Of a stretch of DNA of 64,000 bases, positions 10,289 through 22,850 are shown in pieces. Both the position numbers and the translations under genes were made by a program. The notes beneath the pieces are model-generated. The model ran no database searches. It was not told where the DNA came from and saw only the letters and a list, made by a program, of their open reading frames with translations. The DNA is taken from positions 1,000,658-1,064,657 of the forward strand of contig NW_006500357.1 in NCBI RefSeq assembly GCF_000471905.2, given 5' to 3'. This stretch comes from Amborella trichopoda (lineage: Eukaryota; Streptophyta; Magnoliopsida; Amborellales; Amborellaceae). Numbering within the stretch: position 1 is the first letter of the stretch; each line of letters opens with the position of its first letter.

Positions 10289-11626
10289 ATATTACCCCTT
10301 CGTCAGAACGTTCTTGTTTGGCTAGTTTCTCCTTTATGTTTTTCTATTTTCACACACTTATGTCTTTCGGGTTTTGAAACCCATTCATCCGGATCGGGGA
10401 TTTTCTTATTCCCGCATTTGCGAGTGTCCCCAGGGAACAAGTTCCTCAAACTTTGTTCCCAGCCTTCCTTTTGAGCAAAGACCCCGGGTCTAGCTCCCAG
10501 GCCTTAACCTGGATTATGAGTAGGGACTTAAAAGTCCTTAACTCCCCATCTCCTAGCTCTGGTAGAACTCTTGCTAAGGCCTTCTGCATTGGTAGCACAT
10601 TTGTTGCCACACACAGCATTCACCCTGTCACCGGCAAGTCGCTTATCGGTCGTATTGCCGATGTACGCCAGAAGGCTGCTCAGTCCCTTTCTGCAAAAGG
10701 CAAACAAATTGCCATTACCCCCGCAGGTAGCTGCAAGGTTAGCCCCCACATTCTTTCACCACCATGAGTCTCTACACTTAGAGGCTCGACACATCGAGGC
10801 GGCCCTGGGGCCTCCACCTCTCTCAAACACCATAAGGCTTGTGGGTCATCCACTTGAGCCACACCTCGGGGCAACCCTTATGTTACCTCGAGTCAGCGTC
10901 CGGGATCAGACCTCCCAATGCCAGGTCCTGCTCACGTTGTGCATATGCATACCACTACTCGAGGCAATGCTATTGCTGTGTCAACCTGAGTACATGGAAG
11001 ATGACCTCTTCATCCTCCTACTCATCACACACTATCGCACCTTGTAAGGGGCAAGCTTCCACCTATTCTCTTACAGACACCTACTCGAAGTTCTCGGCCT
11101 CCTAAGGCCAGACCACTTGCTCAAGCTCGGGCTGACCCCCAGGTCACTTGTGATCCTTCTTCAAGGGGCACACACGCGTTGCCATCACAGACAGCCCCTC
11201 GCCCTCGACTCAGACGTCGTCATGAGTCAACCTTGCTCTTGCTTGCTCCTCCTTCTTGAAGCAAGCACCTCCAACCTTGGTACTAGAAGACCTTGCCCAG
11301 GAGTACCATTTTGAACCAGCCCCATCATCTTGATCATGTCTCTAGAGCCCATAAGAGAGCTCGAGGCAAAGACTTGATAGGAGATCAAATCCTTCATCCT
11401 CCATGGCCCAGGACGACTCAAGTTCCTAGCCCACACCCATTGCTTCACTTAATGGAGACAGCTCTTTCTTGTGCAAGAAGGGTTTCAGTTCTGGCACGAA
11501 GTCCATCAAAACCTCAAAGTTAAATGAGATAGAGGTCTGCAAATTCTGACCAAAGAAGTGACCAAGGAGATAGGGGCATCCATCTCTGATGACCCTCTTC
11601 GCCTAAACCCTTTCTACCCTTTTTAG
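10289..11626 (+). other. Leader of E1 between PBS and gag
   Basis: This is untranslated leader with many short upstream frames and no conserved protein. Parts recur, reversed, in E2 (33301-34160 matches about 10800-11626) and in the duplicated units (56345-56700 and 61945-62330 match about 10430-10760). The most conserved stretch reads GCGACTTGCCGGTG on the minus strand near 10632 and on the plus strand at 56502 and 62102. Confidence 0.65.
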
Positions 11627-14252
11627 ATGACGAAGCCTGAAGAAGGAGGTCATGAACCCTACACTGTGGTCAGTGTTGAAGAAGATGACCTAGCCATCGT
11701 CCCAAGACTGTCGAGAACCGGTCCTCACATGATCAACGTACAAGACTCGAGTCTAATCGGGACATGCTGACCCCTTGCTGACCGATCTGCCGCGTGTGAC
11801 CCGTCAAGTTCGCAAGCCATCAACCGCAACTAACGTTGACCTCCCTGAAGAAACATTCAGCGTAATGGTTATAAATGAGCCCAACGACTCTCAGGAAGAG
11901 CACATGAATAAATTTGAAGACATGGTGCGCACAATGATGGAGAAGATTGATCGCATAGATGCCGCACGATAATCAGCTAATCATGAGGTTGATTCCAATC
12001 ACTCAGATGATGCACCTTCAAGGCAGCCCCTTCCCTCTGTCTCACAGGACAATTCTATCCCTCACCTCGTCTCACAGGTAGACATCAATGCTATGGTGAC
12101 CCATAACCTAAAGAATAAACAAATTCCGGGGATACAGGGTGCGACGCCTTATCAAAAGCCGTACCCTTCATACATTGACCAGGTCCCGTTTCCTTCAGAT
12201 TATAAGAAAGGGAAGTTTCACCTATTCAATAGAGCCATGTCCCCGAACTAGCATATCACTCACTTCCAAGCAGCGTGTCGAGAACAACGGCTGATGGGAG
12301 ACTCCTTCTCCGTCAGTTTGTTGAAACCTTGATGGCCCAGCTTTTCAGTAGTATGCTCGACTTCCCCCAAACTCAGTACATACCTGGGCAGAGATGGAGA
12401 ACCTATTCCACTAGCATTTTTACGAGAGAGAGAGGGAGGTTCAAACCATCGAGCTTCTCATCATGACCCAAGATCCTGATGAGCCCGTCGACCAATTCAT
12501 ATCAAGGTGGAGAAATCTAGCTACTCACCATCCCAACCCTATGCCTAAGAAGGAAGCTGTTCAAACCTGTGTGCGAAACATGCGACCTGAAATTTCTCTA
12601 CATGTCGAGGCCTCCAATCCGACTTCCATGTCAGAGTTGATATCTAAATAAGTCCGCATAGAAAGCCTATCACACCACCACGGTGGGTCACGACAATAAT
12701 CTGCAAGCTCAGGGAACAACTGGAGCAATGGTAACGCTCGGACTAACACCCGGGGCAGCCAACAAAAAGGAATGATCATTACAGCCATCATGGTCAGTGA
12801 TCCAAAGAAAGTTCCTTCCTAAACTTTGGACCTCTCCAAAGGGGTAAACATAGCAAAAACACCTCAGGCAGGCAAGAATCAACAGTCGTAAAACCGAGTA
12901 ACCCTACTTGCGAACCTTAATCGAGATGATTATTGGAATGAGAATAGGAATAAAGTCTACCCCTTTGAGAAGGAATGGGTCTCTAGCTCTTCCGATTATT
13001 ACTTGAACAGAACATGATCGAGCTCCTAGAGACTAAGTTCCCTGATCAAGCTGGACTCGATACTCAGGCGAATTATTGTGCTTACCATTGAAGGATCAAT
13101 CACCCCCTAGATGACCTCTTCATGCTAAAAGACATTATTGAGACCCTGATTCAGAAGGGTCAGATAAAACTTGAAGAGCTAAAGAAGGCATTCAGGGTAG
13201 CAGAAGCCTCCCACACAGTAACAGTTCAAGAGGAAGATGAAGTGCCTAGTCTCCTTCATGCCTTTTTCACTACAATGCTTCAAGAAGGCCTTATCACACC
13301 AAAGCCAGCAAGGCCGCCCCAATGCCTTGCTCAAGGGACTGAGGACCATTGGTGCCCGTACGACCTGTGTGAATGCTCTAGTTTCCATGGTATAATCGCA
13401 AAGAAAATACAGGAATGCTAAGAGTCTTGTAGCATTCCAGAAAGTCATCCTCAAACCACTCCACAGGTATAAGAGGGCCTGTCAACTCTAGACCTGGGTA
13501 ATAATGGATCAGATCCTGCTGAACACTCGACTTCCTAGCCATGGATAGTTCACCATGGGCGAAGCAGACTCAAGTCATTAAGGCAAGAAGTAGTTCGTCT
13601 AGCAATTTCCGTAAACTCAACAAGACAGATCAACCACTACCAATGAAAACAAAAAAAGACGGGCACCAAGGGCTGCTCGTTGGAGGAACAAGATTGCTCA
13701 ACCGCCTGTTGAGCAGGAATTTCTTAGACCTCTTCCCCCATTGCCAACTTTACTGAACTTCATCCCTGGCACGATCCTCCTTCCTTCCTCCTCCCATCAA
13801 GAGGATGTCCCTGGGCCGTCTTCTCTTTAGAATACGTCCAATGAGGGTGATGACATCTCAAACGGTCTAAGCAAGGGAAAGATCTAAAAGATTCCTTGCA
13901 CACGTCTAACTCTGGTGATGACACAAAAAGCTGCCTAGATTTGTCCGATGAGGGGAATGACCTTAAGAGTCCCTCATTGTCTGACCCTCATCCTTCTTCT
14001 TCTTCTGCTTCTCGTCCTTCTTCTTATATATCTCCTGCAGGTACCACCTTAAAATGTCCAGACTTCGAGGTTCTCAATAAAGAACTTGAAGGAACCAATA
14101 TAAGCAGAACACATTGGAGGCGCTTAAAAAAGACATTGACCCAGGCAGCAGGATTCTTAATAGTTGTTGATGCCCTGACAGCTCGAGCTAAGACACAACC
14201 ATCTTCCTTCGCTAAGAAGCATAAGAAGTCAAAGCCGAAGAAACCCCAATGA
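11627..14252 (+). pseudogene. gag of E1 (broken)
   Basis: The likely start is the ATG at 11627 (MTKPEEGGHEPYTVV), which aligns with the E2 start at 33300. After frameshifts come LLTDLPRVTRQV (near 11770), then the retrotransposon Gag core DEPVDQFISRWRNLATHHP with VRNMRPEISLHVEASNP (12463-12651). Next are a Cys/His stretch with CAYH...INHPLDDLFMLKDIIETLIQKGQIKLEEL (about 13078-13175) and a second CPYDLCECSSFHG cluster near 13355. The last part is a Ser/Pro-rich linker with LKKTLTQAAGFLIVVDALTA near 14130. Homologous frames lie on the minus strand in E2 and E3. At least four frame changes and many stops are present. Confidence 0.8.
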
Positions 14253-14411
14253 CCTCTTGAGCTCGACTTTGAGTAGAGACTGAGAGAATCAAGAGGGCAG
14301 AGCTTCTATTCCCAAGAAGCTTGCCACATGGTACAGACATCACTCACCACGGGGAAAATAAGCTGGAGATCAAGGAAAACGCTGCAGCCTCCACCTTAGA
14401 AGTCAGGCATC

Positions 14412-16285
14412 TTGAATTTTCCAGGTTCACCACTTCTCCCTCACCTGAATACTTCAAGCAATCCACCCATCTTACGGCTCCTTGGGCTCCTTCCTCACCC
14501 AAATACCCTGGACAGTCCACCCATCCTCCAATTCCCTGAGAGGCCACTGGTCCCATGTACTCAGCTACCTCCTAAGCCTCAACCTCAAACCTCCATCACC
14601 CAAACTAAGCCGGCTGTGTACTCAAGTCAGCCAGCAGGCCAAAGTAAACCTCCTCCACTTAAACTTGCTCCTCAACCCAAACCGATGACAGGGCCAAGAA
14701 CACAAAAGGCTGACGAGGAAAAGGTGAAATATGATGTGATGAGGCACTTAAGGAAACTTCCAGCCCTTCTTAGCATTTACAATGCTCTTATGCTATAAAA
14801 GTACTATCGTATGGCTCTAATCCAAGCCCTTTCTGATCCAGAGGTATATGAGACTGAAGTGGAACCCATTGAAGTGGACCCATTGATCTTGGGTGGATGT
14901 ATGGTGATCACCTTCTCAGAGGATGACCTGCAGTTGCGATAAAAATTTCACAATCGTCCTCTCTTTGTGACTGGTGAATTACATGCATTCCCGATCAACC
15001 GAATTATGTTGGATGGAGGGTCAGCAGCCAACCTTATCCCAAAGAGAATCCTCACTCGGTTGGGGTTAGGTTATGAAGATCTCACTCCTGCGCATATCAC
15101 GGTCTAGGGATTCAACTAGTCAGGAGAGAAGCCGGCTGGCACTGTTCGCCTTCGTCTTAAGATTGATGAATTAAACTACTATGCTCAGTTTCATGTGATT
15201 GACACAGACACCTCCTACAAGATCCTTCTCGACCGCCCGTGGCTTCATGATCAGGGGGTGGTTCTATCCACGTTGCACCAATGCTTTAAGTACAGTCAAG
15301 ATGGGAGACAGCATACAATTTATGCTAATAAAAGACCGTTTATTGTAGCCAAAGCTCACTATGCTGATGCTAAATATTACTTCACAGATTTAGTGTCATC
15401 CTAAAAGTCAAATGATGGGGACTACAAGTTTGTAAGAAAGACAAAACCTTCGTCTCTTGAAGATGTTGAGGACATTGGGTTAACACTGGTGGACATGTTC
15501 AAAGAAGAGGAAAGACAAGGCAAAATTCTCCCTTTGACTCCCCTTCATCCTAGCATGCTATTAACTATCCCTGAAGAAGCTCCATCTTCGCTTAAGGATG
15601 AAGCTTCCCTTTCTGCTTCCAGTCCAGAGCCACCTTTGTCAAAAGATGAACCAGTAGTCACTCTTGAGATTGAGCAAATTATGGTGATAGAATTCCCATC
15701 TCCAAAGATCACCTATATGCTGAACCATAAAAACGTCCTGCATATCCTTATTGTACTCTTGAAAGCAGAAGTGGCACGCCAACCGTCGCAGAAGATTTTT
15801 CAAAATCCGGTTACTATAAGCATAGAGGATGCTCCTCGTCCCACAATAGGGCCAGTGCAGACCCGTAGTCAACCACAAGTTCTGCACTTCCCTGATTTGA
15901 TGGGAAGAGAGAGGTTTGAGAAAGGACAACCTCTTCACCCTAGGAACAGAATCCCCTAGCAGAGATAAGGAGCGAAGTTTGTAGTCTCCAGAATCAATTG
16001 GAGGTTATGCGTATCACCTCAAAACATCTGAAGGAGTTTGTGTCTGAGACCAAAACCTATGACGGGCTTGAAGTGAATGCACCACTAATGGAGGTAAAAG
16101 CCCCACCCGATTGGACTATCTTTAGTGAGCAGGCTCATCAAATGATGAGGAAAATGAATTATGAGCCCTTGATCAATCAAACATTAAAGGGAGAAACAGT
16201 AGTTGCTCCCCCATATGAAGTCATTGAAGCCACAACAGTCCGTCACGGACTAAACAAGGCCAAGGGTATTAGCCCCTTGAGATAA
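14412..16285 (+). pseudogene. Protease and downstream region of E1 gag-pro (broken)
   Basis: One frame from 14412 to 15959 is interrupted by single stops (among them 14799, 14941, 15105, 15117 and 15402). It holds a Pro-rich linker, VKYDVMRHLRKLPALLSIYNAL, and the retropepsin-type active site LDGGSAANLIP with the Asp codon at 15012, followed by VIDTDTSYKILLDRPWLHDQG. A frame change then leads to a final piece ending in KAKGISPLR and TGA at 16283-16285. In Tat elements RT should follow. Here coding stops and, 133 bp on, the convergent antisense ORF ends. E3 has the same arrangement. Confidence 0.8.
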
Positions 16286-16395
16286 TAAACATTTTGAGAG
16301 GCATTCAAACCAATAAGAGCATATGAGGTGCAGGAAAGTAAAAAGAGAATGAAATCATGCAGCAAAGTCAGCCAGAAGAAAAGAAAGAAAATCAT

Positions 16396-16401
16396 TTTAT
16401 T
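16396..16401 (-). terminator. Poly(A) signal AATAAA of the E1 antisense ORF
   Basis: On the minus strand AATAAA lies 17 bp after the last part of the antisense ORF. E3 has one at the same place (46660). It supports a separate antisense transcript that ends between the two convergent genes. Confidence 0.65.
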
Positions 16402-16417
16402 CATGAGTTCAGACTTT

Positions 16418-19400
16418 TTACAAGTGTTGGCAAAGAAAAAAAAAAGAAGGACATTTTAAAAAATGGTTAATTATCCTATTAATCTCTGCTCTGCATGCTG
16501 CAGAAGAAGCATTGGTGTCTTGAATATGTTCCTTAAGTTTGACCACCATTTGAGTCTCCTCCTCCATCGCTACAGTTTCTAACTCAATGGTGTGAGTGAG
16601 TTCAGATAAATCTGCAACCAGAGAAGCCTCCATGGCCCTTTTCTGAATCATCTCCTTCTCAAGTTCATTGAATTCCTTCCTTAAGTGTCTCATCTCCTCT
16701 CTTATTGCGACCATCCTCTTGAAGCAAGCTCGCCCCTCCCGTTCGAGATCGAGCTGACAGGCAGTCATGGTGGCCCTCTTCTCAGTGCAAGAGTCTATTC
16801 CCTTGCAACGTCGCAAGATCGACGCCTCCAAAGAAGCTCACCTCCTGGTTTCTGCCTCATGATGCAGTCTTCTTGACCACCAGTTCTCCAATTCACTCAT
16901 GGTAGCATCAAAATGGTAAAGGACTTTTGACGCACTCTCAACAACAGTGGTCGCGACATCAAATTCCTTGAGTTTAGCTAGAGCCTCGCCTAGCTCATTG
17001 AAAGGTAGTTGCCTTAAACCTTGAAGGCCTGCATGAAGCATGCTTGCAATTATACCCAAAGTCCCGTTAAAAAGGGGCCTAGATGATGCTGGTGGGATTG
17101 CCATTGCTGAAGAGACTTCGGCTTCAAGGACTGGGCTTGTAGAAGTAATCACCATCTGAGCCGCTGGCTCTTCTGAAACTATGGCGAAGTCCAAAACTTC
17201 GCGCACCTTAGACTTAGCGGCAGCCCCCTCCTCAACCTTCCTGGGTTCTTTAGTACCAGCCTCGTCACTTTGACCCACGCCTATGGGGGCCACCACTTCT
17301 GTCCTAGCATGCTCCAAAGAAACCTGCCCCCTTAGTTTCTCACCCTCCTGAACTATCACGTCAGTATTACCAAGTTCAAGAGCTGCCTCTTCCCTTTGGT
17401 TTCATTGATTACAGATTCAGCCTCAGTCGTGGTCCCTATCATCTGGCTTGCGCCCTCAATAGCCAGAAATTCGGCTACAAAAAGCTTAACCCCGTCATCT
17501 TCACGATCTGTACACTTGGGGGCAACAGCCTCTTGATGCTCAGGGGCATCATTAACCATATGCCCTTCCTCTTGAATCATCATCCCTGCCTCAGTCGGGG
17601 CACTAAACCCCTGAAGCATAGAGGCCATATCAGTATCAGATTCCCTTCCTAGAGCAATCGCTACAGGGCTGTCAGCCTCGCTGATCACCGAGGGAACTGG
17701 ATCGGACTCAAGAACTACCCTTGGACTTAGGGGCACTTCCCCAAGCTCTGGAGTCATTTCCCTATTAGAAGCAATAACAATGGGCTCGAAAGTTTCGAAG
17801 TCGCTTACCTCAGTCTCTAAAGAAGCAGAAAACAATTCAAGAGAGATAGAAGATGGTGGAGAAAGCGCAGAAGGTGACATTGGGGGAGTTGCTAAAGAAT
17901 CAGAGGAGGAGCTACTTCTTGATTCCAAAATCACAGGAAGTTTGACACCCCTATGTCTTCGAGTACGCCCACCAACCTGAGCAGGTGCACGAGTGCCGAT
18001 GGGGGTAGAGCGTTACCTCTTCTTTCCCCCTACTGAAGGAGGAGCAGCCACTTTAGTACTCCCTTCTTGAGAAGGGCTCACTGCCAGTCTACTGTGAGGA
18101 CGACTCTCGATCAGTGCGTTCAAATCTTGAATGGGGCGCCCCTCATGATCTAGGGCCTTTCGACCCTCACTCCATTCGAAGTACTTATCAAAGATTTTCT
18201 CAATTTTCCTCTTTATGACATGAAATTACGACAAAGTGTCATCGACCGCTATCTCGCGAGGAATCCCTAAAGCCTGGCAGTTCAAAGGATATCCCAAGAC
18301 AAAGATTTCGCCAAGAGCGGGAGTATTCATCAATCTCCTAGCGCTGGTTGTCGTTCTCCCCTTTCCAGGGGTGATCATAATCCCAGTAACCTCGGCTGGT
18401 AATTCTCCACCAGTTTGCATAGGCCTCAGTCACCTGAACCCTCATGCCGAAGCGAGGCAACACATACTTGCTAATCTCTGTCATCTCTAGACATGTCGAC
18501 CAAGCAATTCGTATGTGCCCTGGCAGCCAACATTCTCGAAGAGTCCCAAGCTCTTCCTTCTTCCCTATGTTTACTCTGCCCCAACACTTTTCGAAAAATA
18601 CAGAGAAGGGGAAACTTTGATCAAGCCCATGCTGACGAGCAAAGCAATGGGGGAAATACCCTTCCAATCTGGCACTGTGGGGGGTCCGATAGGGTAAAAC
18701 TCCCCCTCTAATGCTCAAGATGAACATGAGCTCTCTGATAGTCATGGGAGAACCATTTAGCTCCTTCCCCATTTCATCATTAAAAGTACAGTCGGTGAAG
18801 TTCCCAATCAGAAATGGGACCCACAGCCTATTTATAGAGTCATTCCCAAACAAGCTCCGAGCTTCCCCTGGGCTATGAAAGATAGCATTTTGGCAAGCAA
18901 TCCTCATCTAGAAGGGGCACAGTTTATCTCCCATGCTCTGGCTCCTGACATAGGTGGCAGGGAAATAGGCCCTTAGCCACCCATATACATAATGGATGGG
19001 GAATGGAGTTTTAAAGTCCCGAAGGAACGCTTATCCTTCGACAATGTCATTCCCTCCCTCTTTGACTTTGTAAGCCTTTCCACAAGAGATGGCCCCCAAT
19101 TCATGGTATATATTGCACAAAACTAGTTGAGAAAGGGCATACTCACGCCCTCTTGCCATGTCACAGGTCACGTAGAATGTGCCTAGACAAATGTCATTTG
19201 CCCCTCCAGGGAGCACAAACTTGCATAAAAATAAGGCCAAATATGCGGCCAAGAAGATGCATCGTCGCTGGTCTTAGATTGATAGATAGGAGGCGTCCCC
19301 TTTACAACAGCCTTCCCTTTCCCTCATGGAGTACCCCGACCCCCTGCAGGGTACTCCCCACAAAAGAATTTCACCCATCTGGTAAAGGTTACCCGACCAT

Positions 19401-20112
19401 TACTAGACTTGGCATGGAGCAATTGGTAAACCTCAAAAATCTTATGAAGACTAGAAGGTGGCTCCTCTTCCCCCAAGCTAGCACCACCAACGATGACTAA
19501 GTTCTGGGGCACGAACGCGTCGTACATGGCCCCGATCAACAGAAGGCCCCCAATGAAATGAAGATCTAATAAAGAGATTGCTGCTTCCCCATACCCAAGA
19601 AGCCAGGTGTTGCTACCGTGACTCCATGTCTCGAGTAGTACCTTAACAGTATTAGAGCACTGCTCATAGTAGTTGGCCGAGCACTGAGCTGCTGCTAGCA
19701 GAGAAGCACGTTCAAGAATGCTTCTGTGTGACACCAACACCTCGGTGGTTCAGGAGGAGTATCCCCTTAAATATTGTTATTCCCCCTTTACTCGAAGGCC
19801 TTTGGCTAACCACATTAGTCCCTTTGTTTTCACCATTCTCTTTCCTAAGGTGGGCAAGTTCTCCCTAGAAGCTATGTTCATGTGCATAAAATGAAGGAGC
19901 GCCACCCCTTCTTCATTGTTCTCTTGAACTTTAAAACGATCTGGGTCAGTGAGGAAAGTGACACTGAGAGGCCACTCTGGTTTGCATACTAGTTCTGTCA
20001 GCCAAATGGGCTCGCCTCTTAATAGAGCTTCACCAGTAAAATCATTGGTGCCGACCTCTCCTTCCCTTGAGAGGTTCTTTATGTCAAGGATTCTGCAAGA
20101 AGACTCAGCCAT
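16418..20112 (-). pseudogene. Antisense plant mobile domain (PMD) gene of E1, broken
   Basis: The ORF was about 1,200 codons, starting at ATG 20112 (MAESSCRILDIKNL); an in-frame ATG lies five codons upstream. It has an N-terminal block with LVCKPEWPLSVTFLTDP, then a PMD with three recognisable stretches: GEAAISLLDLHFIGG (19546-19590), a hydrophobic ALFLCKFVLPGG followed by MARGREYALSQLVLCNIY (about 19130-19235), and YFPHCFARQHGLDQ ending in YANWW (18617-18658 and about 18400). This order matches plant mobile domains (PF10536) of the MAIN/MAIL1-like kind. An acidic Ser/Pro-rich region (17934-17000) and a coiled coil (16831-16500) follow. Frameshifts and stops (for example at 19776 and near 19320) break it. 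Domain identity is from remembered motifs, not a search. Confidence 0.75.
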
Positions 20113-20164
20113 TATAAGAAGATTCAAGGATTCACTTCCAAAACAAACATTACTAAGTCACTAA

Positions 20165-20445
20165 TCAACCGCCGGTTGTGTCTTCAGAGGACCAGCGCTG
20201 GCTGTGGATCCTCAGTTGGCACTGACTGTGTTTTCAAAGGCATAACACCGGTTGTATCTTCAGAAGTCTTAGGTCGGCTGTGTTTACGGAAGCTTAGCAC
20301 CGGCTGTGTCTCCAAAGGCTTAGCGTCGGTTGTGTCTCCAAAGGCAGTGCCAGGTGTATCTTTAAGAGGTTCAGCTCCAGTTGTGCACTTAATGCTTAAT
20401 GGTTGGCTGCGTATTCTAAGGTAGCACCGACCGTGTTTTCAAAGG
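20165..20445 (-). repeat. Minisatellite downstream of the antisense TATA, 28-30 bp unit
   Basis: About nine units of the type GGCTGTGTCTTCAAAGGCTTAGCACC (plus strand) end just before the PMD start codon. In PMD direction each contains a CACAGCCGGCGCTAAG-like core. The E3 counterpart is 42850-43240. It lies inside the presumed 5' untranslated leader. Confidence 0.75.
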
Positions 20446-21082
20446 AAAATTTTTGCTTGGGTTCAAATATCCCACACGTTCTACAGATTCTGCACACGTC
20501 GCCTCGAGCCCTATTATGCCGCCTGACAACTGCCGCCACATCCTAGCTTGATAGATGTCCTCACACGTGTGGATTCATGGTCGTTCTCCTCCCCGTGATC
20601 GTTCACCTCCAGCGACGGTCCGTCTCCTTGCGCCCTTCAGGTTTCTGTAGGAAACTCCCTTCCGCTGCCGAAAACTCTCCGCAACCATTTCCCCAAGTCA
20701 CCGGAAAACCACTTGCAGTGCCGAAAAACTGCCAAAACTCATGAAAATCCTTGGGTAGCCCTTTGTTGCATCTTCCTCCCCCTTCTCCCCTTAGTCTGAA
20801 CCATCAAAATCACGGCCGGAGTTCCCTGTTTCCCCAATGAACTTCCTTTTTCGCTGCAAACCCCTGCAAACTCTGGCAAACCTCGGCCTTCCTTGCTAGC
20901 GTTTTCTTCTTTTTTAGCCGGAACCTGCCTCTGCTTGCCAGCGAACTCCTACTAATTTTGTCGAAATACCCTGCATGCTCACTCGAGCTCTCACTCGATA
21001 TCTCTCCCTCACTGTTAAATTTTTTTTACCTCAAGTCGTTTTACCCTTCATGAAACAATAAAAAAAAAAAGGGGTTTACCCC

Positions 21083-21090
21083 TATATATA
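21083..21090 (-). promoter_or_regulatory. TATA box of the E1 antisense PMD gene
   Basis: TATATATA followed on the minus strand by GGGGTAAACCCC lies about 970 bp upstream of the start codon. The same block is at 42244 in E3 (TATATAAGGGGGTAAAACC) and, degraded, at 2591 in E2. Both flanking minisatellites keep their places relative to it in E1 and E3. Confidence 0.7.
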
Positions 21091-21284
21091 GGCGGGACTT
21101 CCCTTAAATATCCTTCACAAACCAAGAATGCCAGCTGCATCCTAGAAGGCCAAACGATAATGGGCCGGATCTGGTCGGACTTTGACCAGAGGCCAGAGCA
21201 GAATTTTATCGCCTCCCATGAAATCCTGTGCAACAGAGACAAGGACTAGGTCGGGCGTGGACCGAAGCCCGAACAGTAACCCAT

Positions 21285-21610
21285 ACCCAATGTCAGTTGT
21301 GTTCTCATCTCAATGCCAATTGCATTTTCAACAACCCAGCACCGACTGAGTGTTCAAGAAATAGTGTTGGTCGTTCCCAGCACCGGCTGCGTTTTCAACA
21401 ACCCAGCACCATTTGAGTGTTTAAGAAACAGTGTTGACCGTTCTCAGTGCTGACAGCATTTTTAAAGGCTCAACGCAGCCTGAGTGTCCAAGAAGTGATG
21501 TTGATCATGCTGAACGCTAGCTATGTTTTCAATGACCCAGCGTCGATTGTGTGTCCAAGGAGTAATGTTGGTTGTTCCTACTGCCAGTTGTGTTCTCAGC
21601 AATTCATTAC
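21285..21610 (-). repeat. Minisatellite upstream of the antisense TATA
   Basis: About ten diverged units with GTTTTCAACAACCCAGCACCG on the plus strand, such as near 21325 and 21395. The unit core (GCACCGGCTG, reversed CAGCCGGTGC) is the same as in the array next to the start codon. E3 counterpart: 41745-42060. Confidence 0.65.
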
Positions 21611-22014
21611 CACATGCCTCATGCTAAAGCCGTGCGTATTATCCCCAACAAAGTTACATCTTGATCGTGATCTACTAAGCTCAGTGGAGTGGTACCCAGG
21701 TCGTTCCACCCAGGCCATGACTCCTCATCCCCAATAGGAGTCATACTCGTGTTGTCGTCCCTTATCCCCAAAGGAGTCAGGGTCATTCTTATTACTGCAA
21801 CCCCAGTGGGTCTGCTTCACATCTAGTTGTCCTATCCTTAGGGAGTTGGGTCATTTTTAATGAATTTGTTCTCTATTGAGTACCATTTTTCATCTCTAAG
21901 GGAGTCATACTTGTGTCCTTATCCCCAATGAGCCGGCCTTCCCATTTGAACCCTTTGCCAATCTTACCCATTTTATCCCTAGGGAGTTAGATTGCTATTT
22001 ACATGACCTATTCC

Positions 22015-22850
22015 CATGGAGCTTCTTCTACATGGCGACCCACCAATGGTCCGCGCTGCATGACCTTAAACTGTGCAGCCTTGGTCTAAGTGCACGACCT
22101 TAAACTGCATGGTCCATGCCGCATGACCTTAAACTGTAGCAGAGGTCTAGCTGCACGACCTTAAATTGTACGGTCCAAACTATATGACCCTAAACTATTG
22201 TATACGTCCTAGCTTCATGACGTTTAAAGGCTCATCACCATGGTCCATGCTGTATGACCTTAAACTGCACAGCCTTGGTCTAGGTGCAGGATCCTAAACT
22301 GCATGGTCCACACTGCATGACTTTAAACTGTAGCAGAGGTCTAGTTGCACGACCTTAAACTGTAGCAGAGGTCTAGTTGCACGACCTTAAACTGCATGGT
22401 TCAAACTATATTGCCCTAAACTATAGTACACGTCCTGGTTGCATGGCGTTAAAAGGCTTTGCACCATTGTCCGCACTGCATGACCTTAAACTGCACAACC
22501 TTGGTCTAGGTGCACGACCCTAAACTGCATGGTTCAAACTATATGACCTTAAACTGTAGCGGAGGTATAGCCGTACGACCTTAAACTGCATGGGCCAAAC
22601 TATATGACCCTAAACTATAGTACTCATCCTAGCCGCATGACATTAAAAGGCTCAGCACCCTGGTCCAAATTATATGACTTTAAACTGTAGCAGAGGTCTA
22701 GTTGCATGATCTTTAACTGCATGGTCCAAACTGCATGACTCTAAACTGCATAACCACGGTCCAAGCTATATGACCTTAAACCATAGTGCATGTTCTGACC
22801 CCATGACGTTAAAATGCTTAGCACAGAGGCATGACCTTAAACTCGCCCCC
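22015..22850 (-). repeat. Minisatellite, GCATGACCTTAAACTG type
   Basis: About 20 units of 35-45 bp share TGACCTTAAACTGCA followed by TGGTCC or GAGGTCTAG. On the minus strand this is the CAGTTTAAGGTCATGCA unit seen in E2 (1785-2110) and E3 (40555-41400). Some longer units are themselves repeated, for example the GTAGCAGAGGTCTAGTTGCA pair near 22330-22380, indicating higher-order duplication. Confidence 0.8.

Noticed and set aside
10571..11047. 158-codon ORF in the leader of E1 and others nearby (10453-10767, 10839-11105)
   Set aside because: No conserved family, and the homologous leader in E2 and in the duplicated units does not keep the frame.
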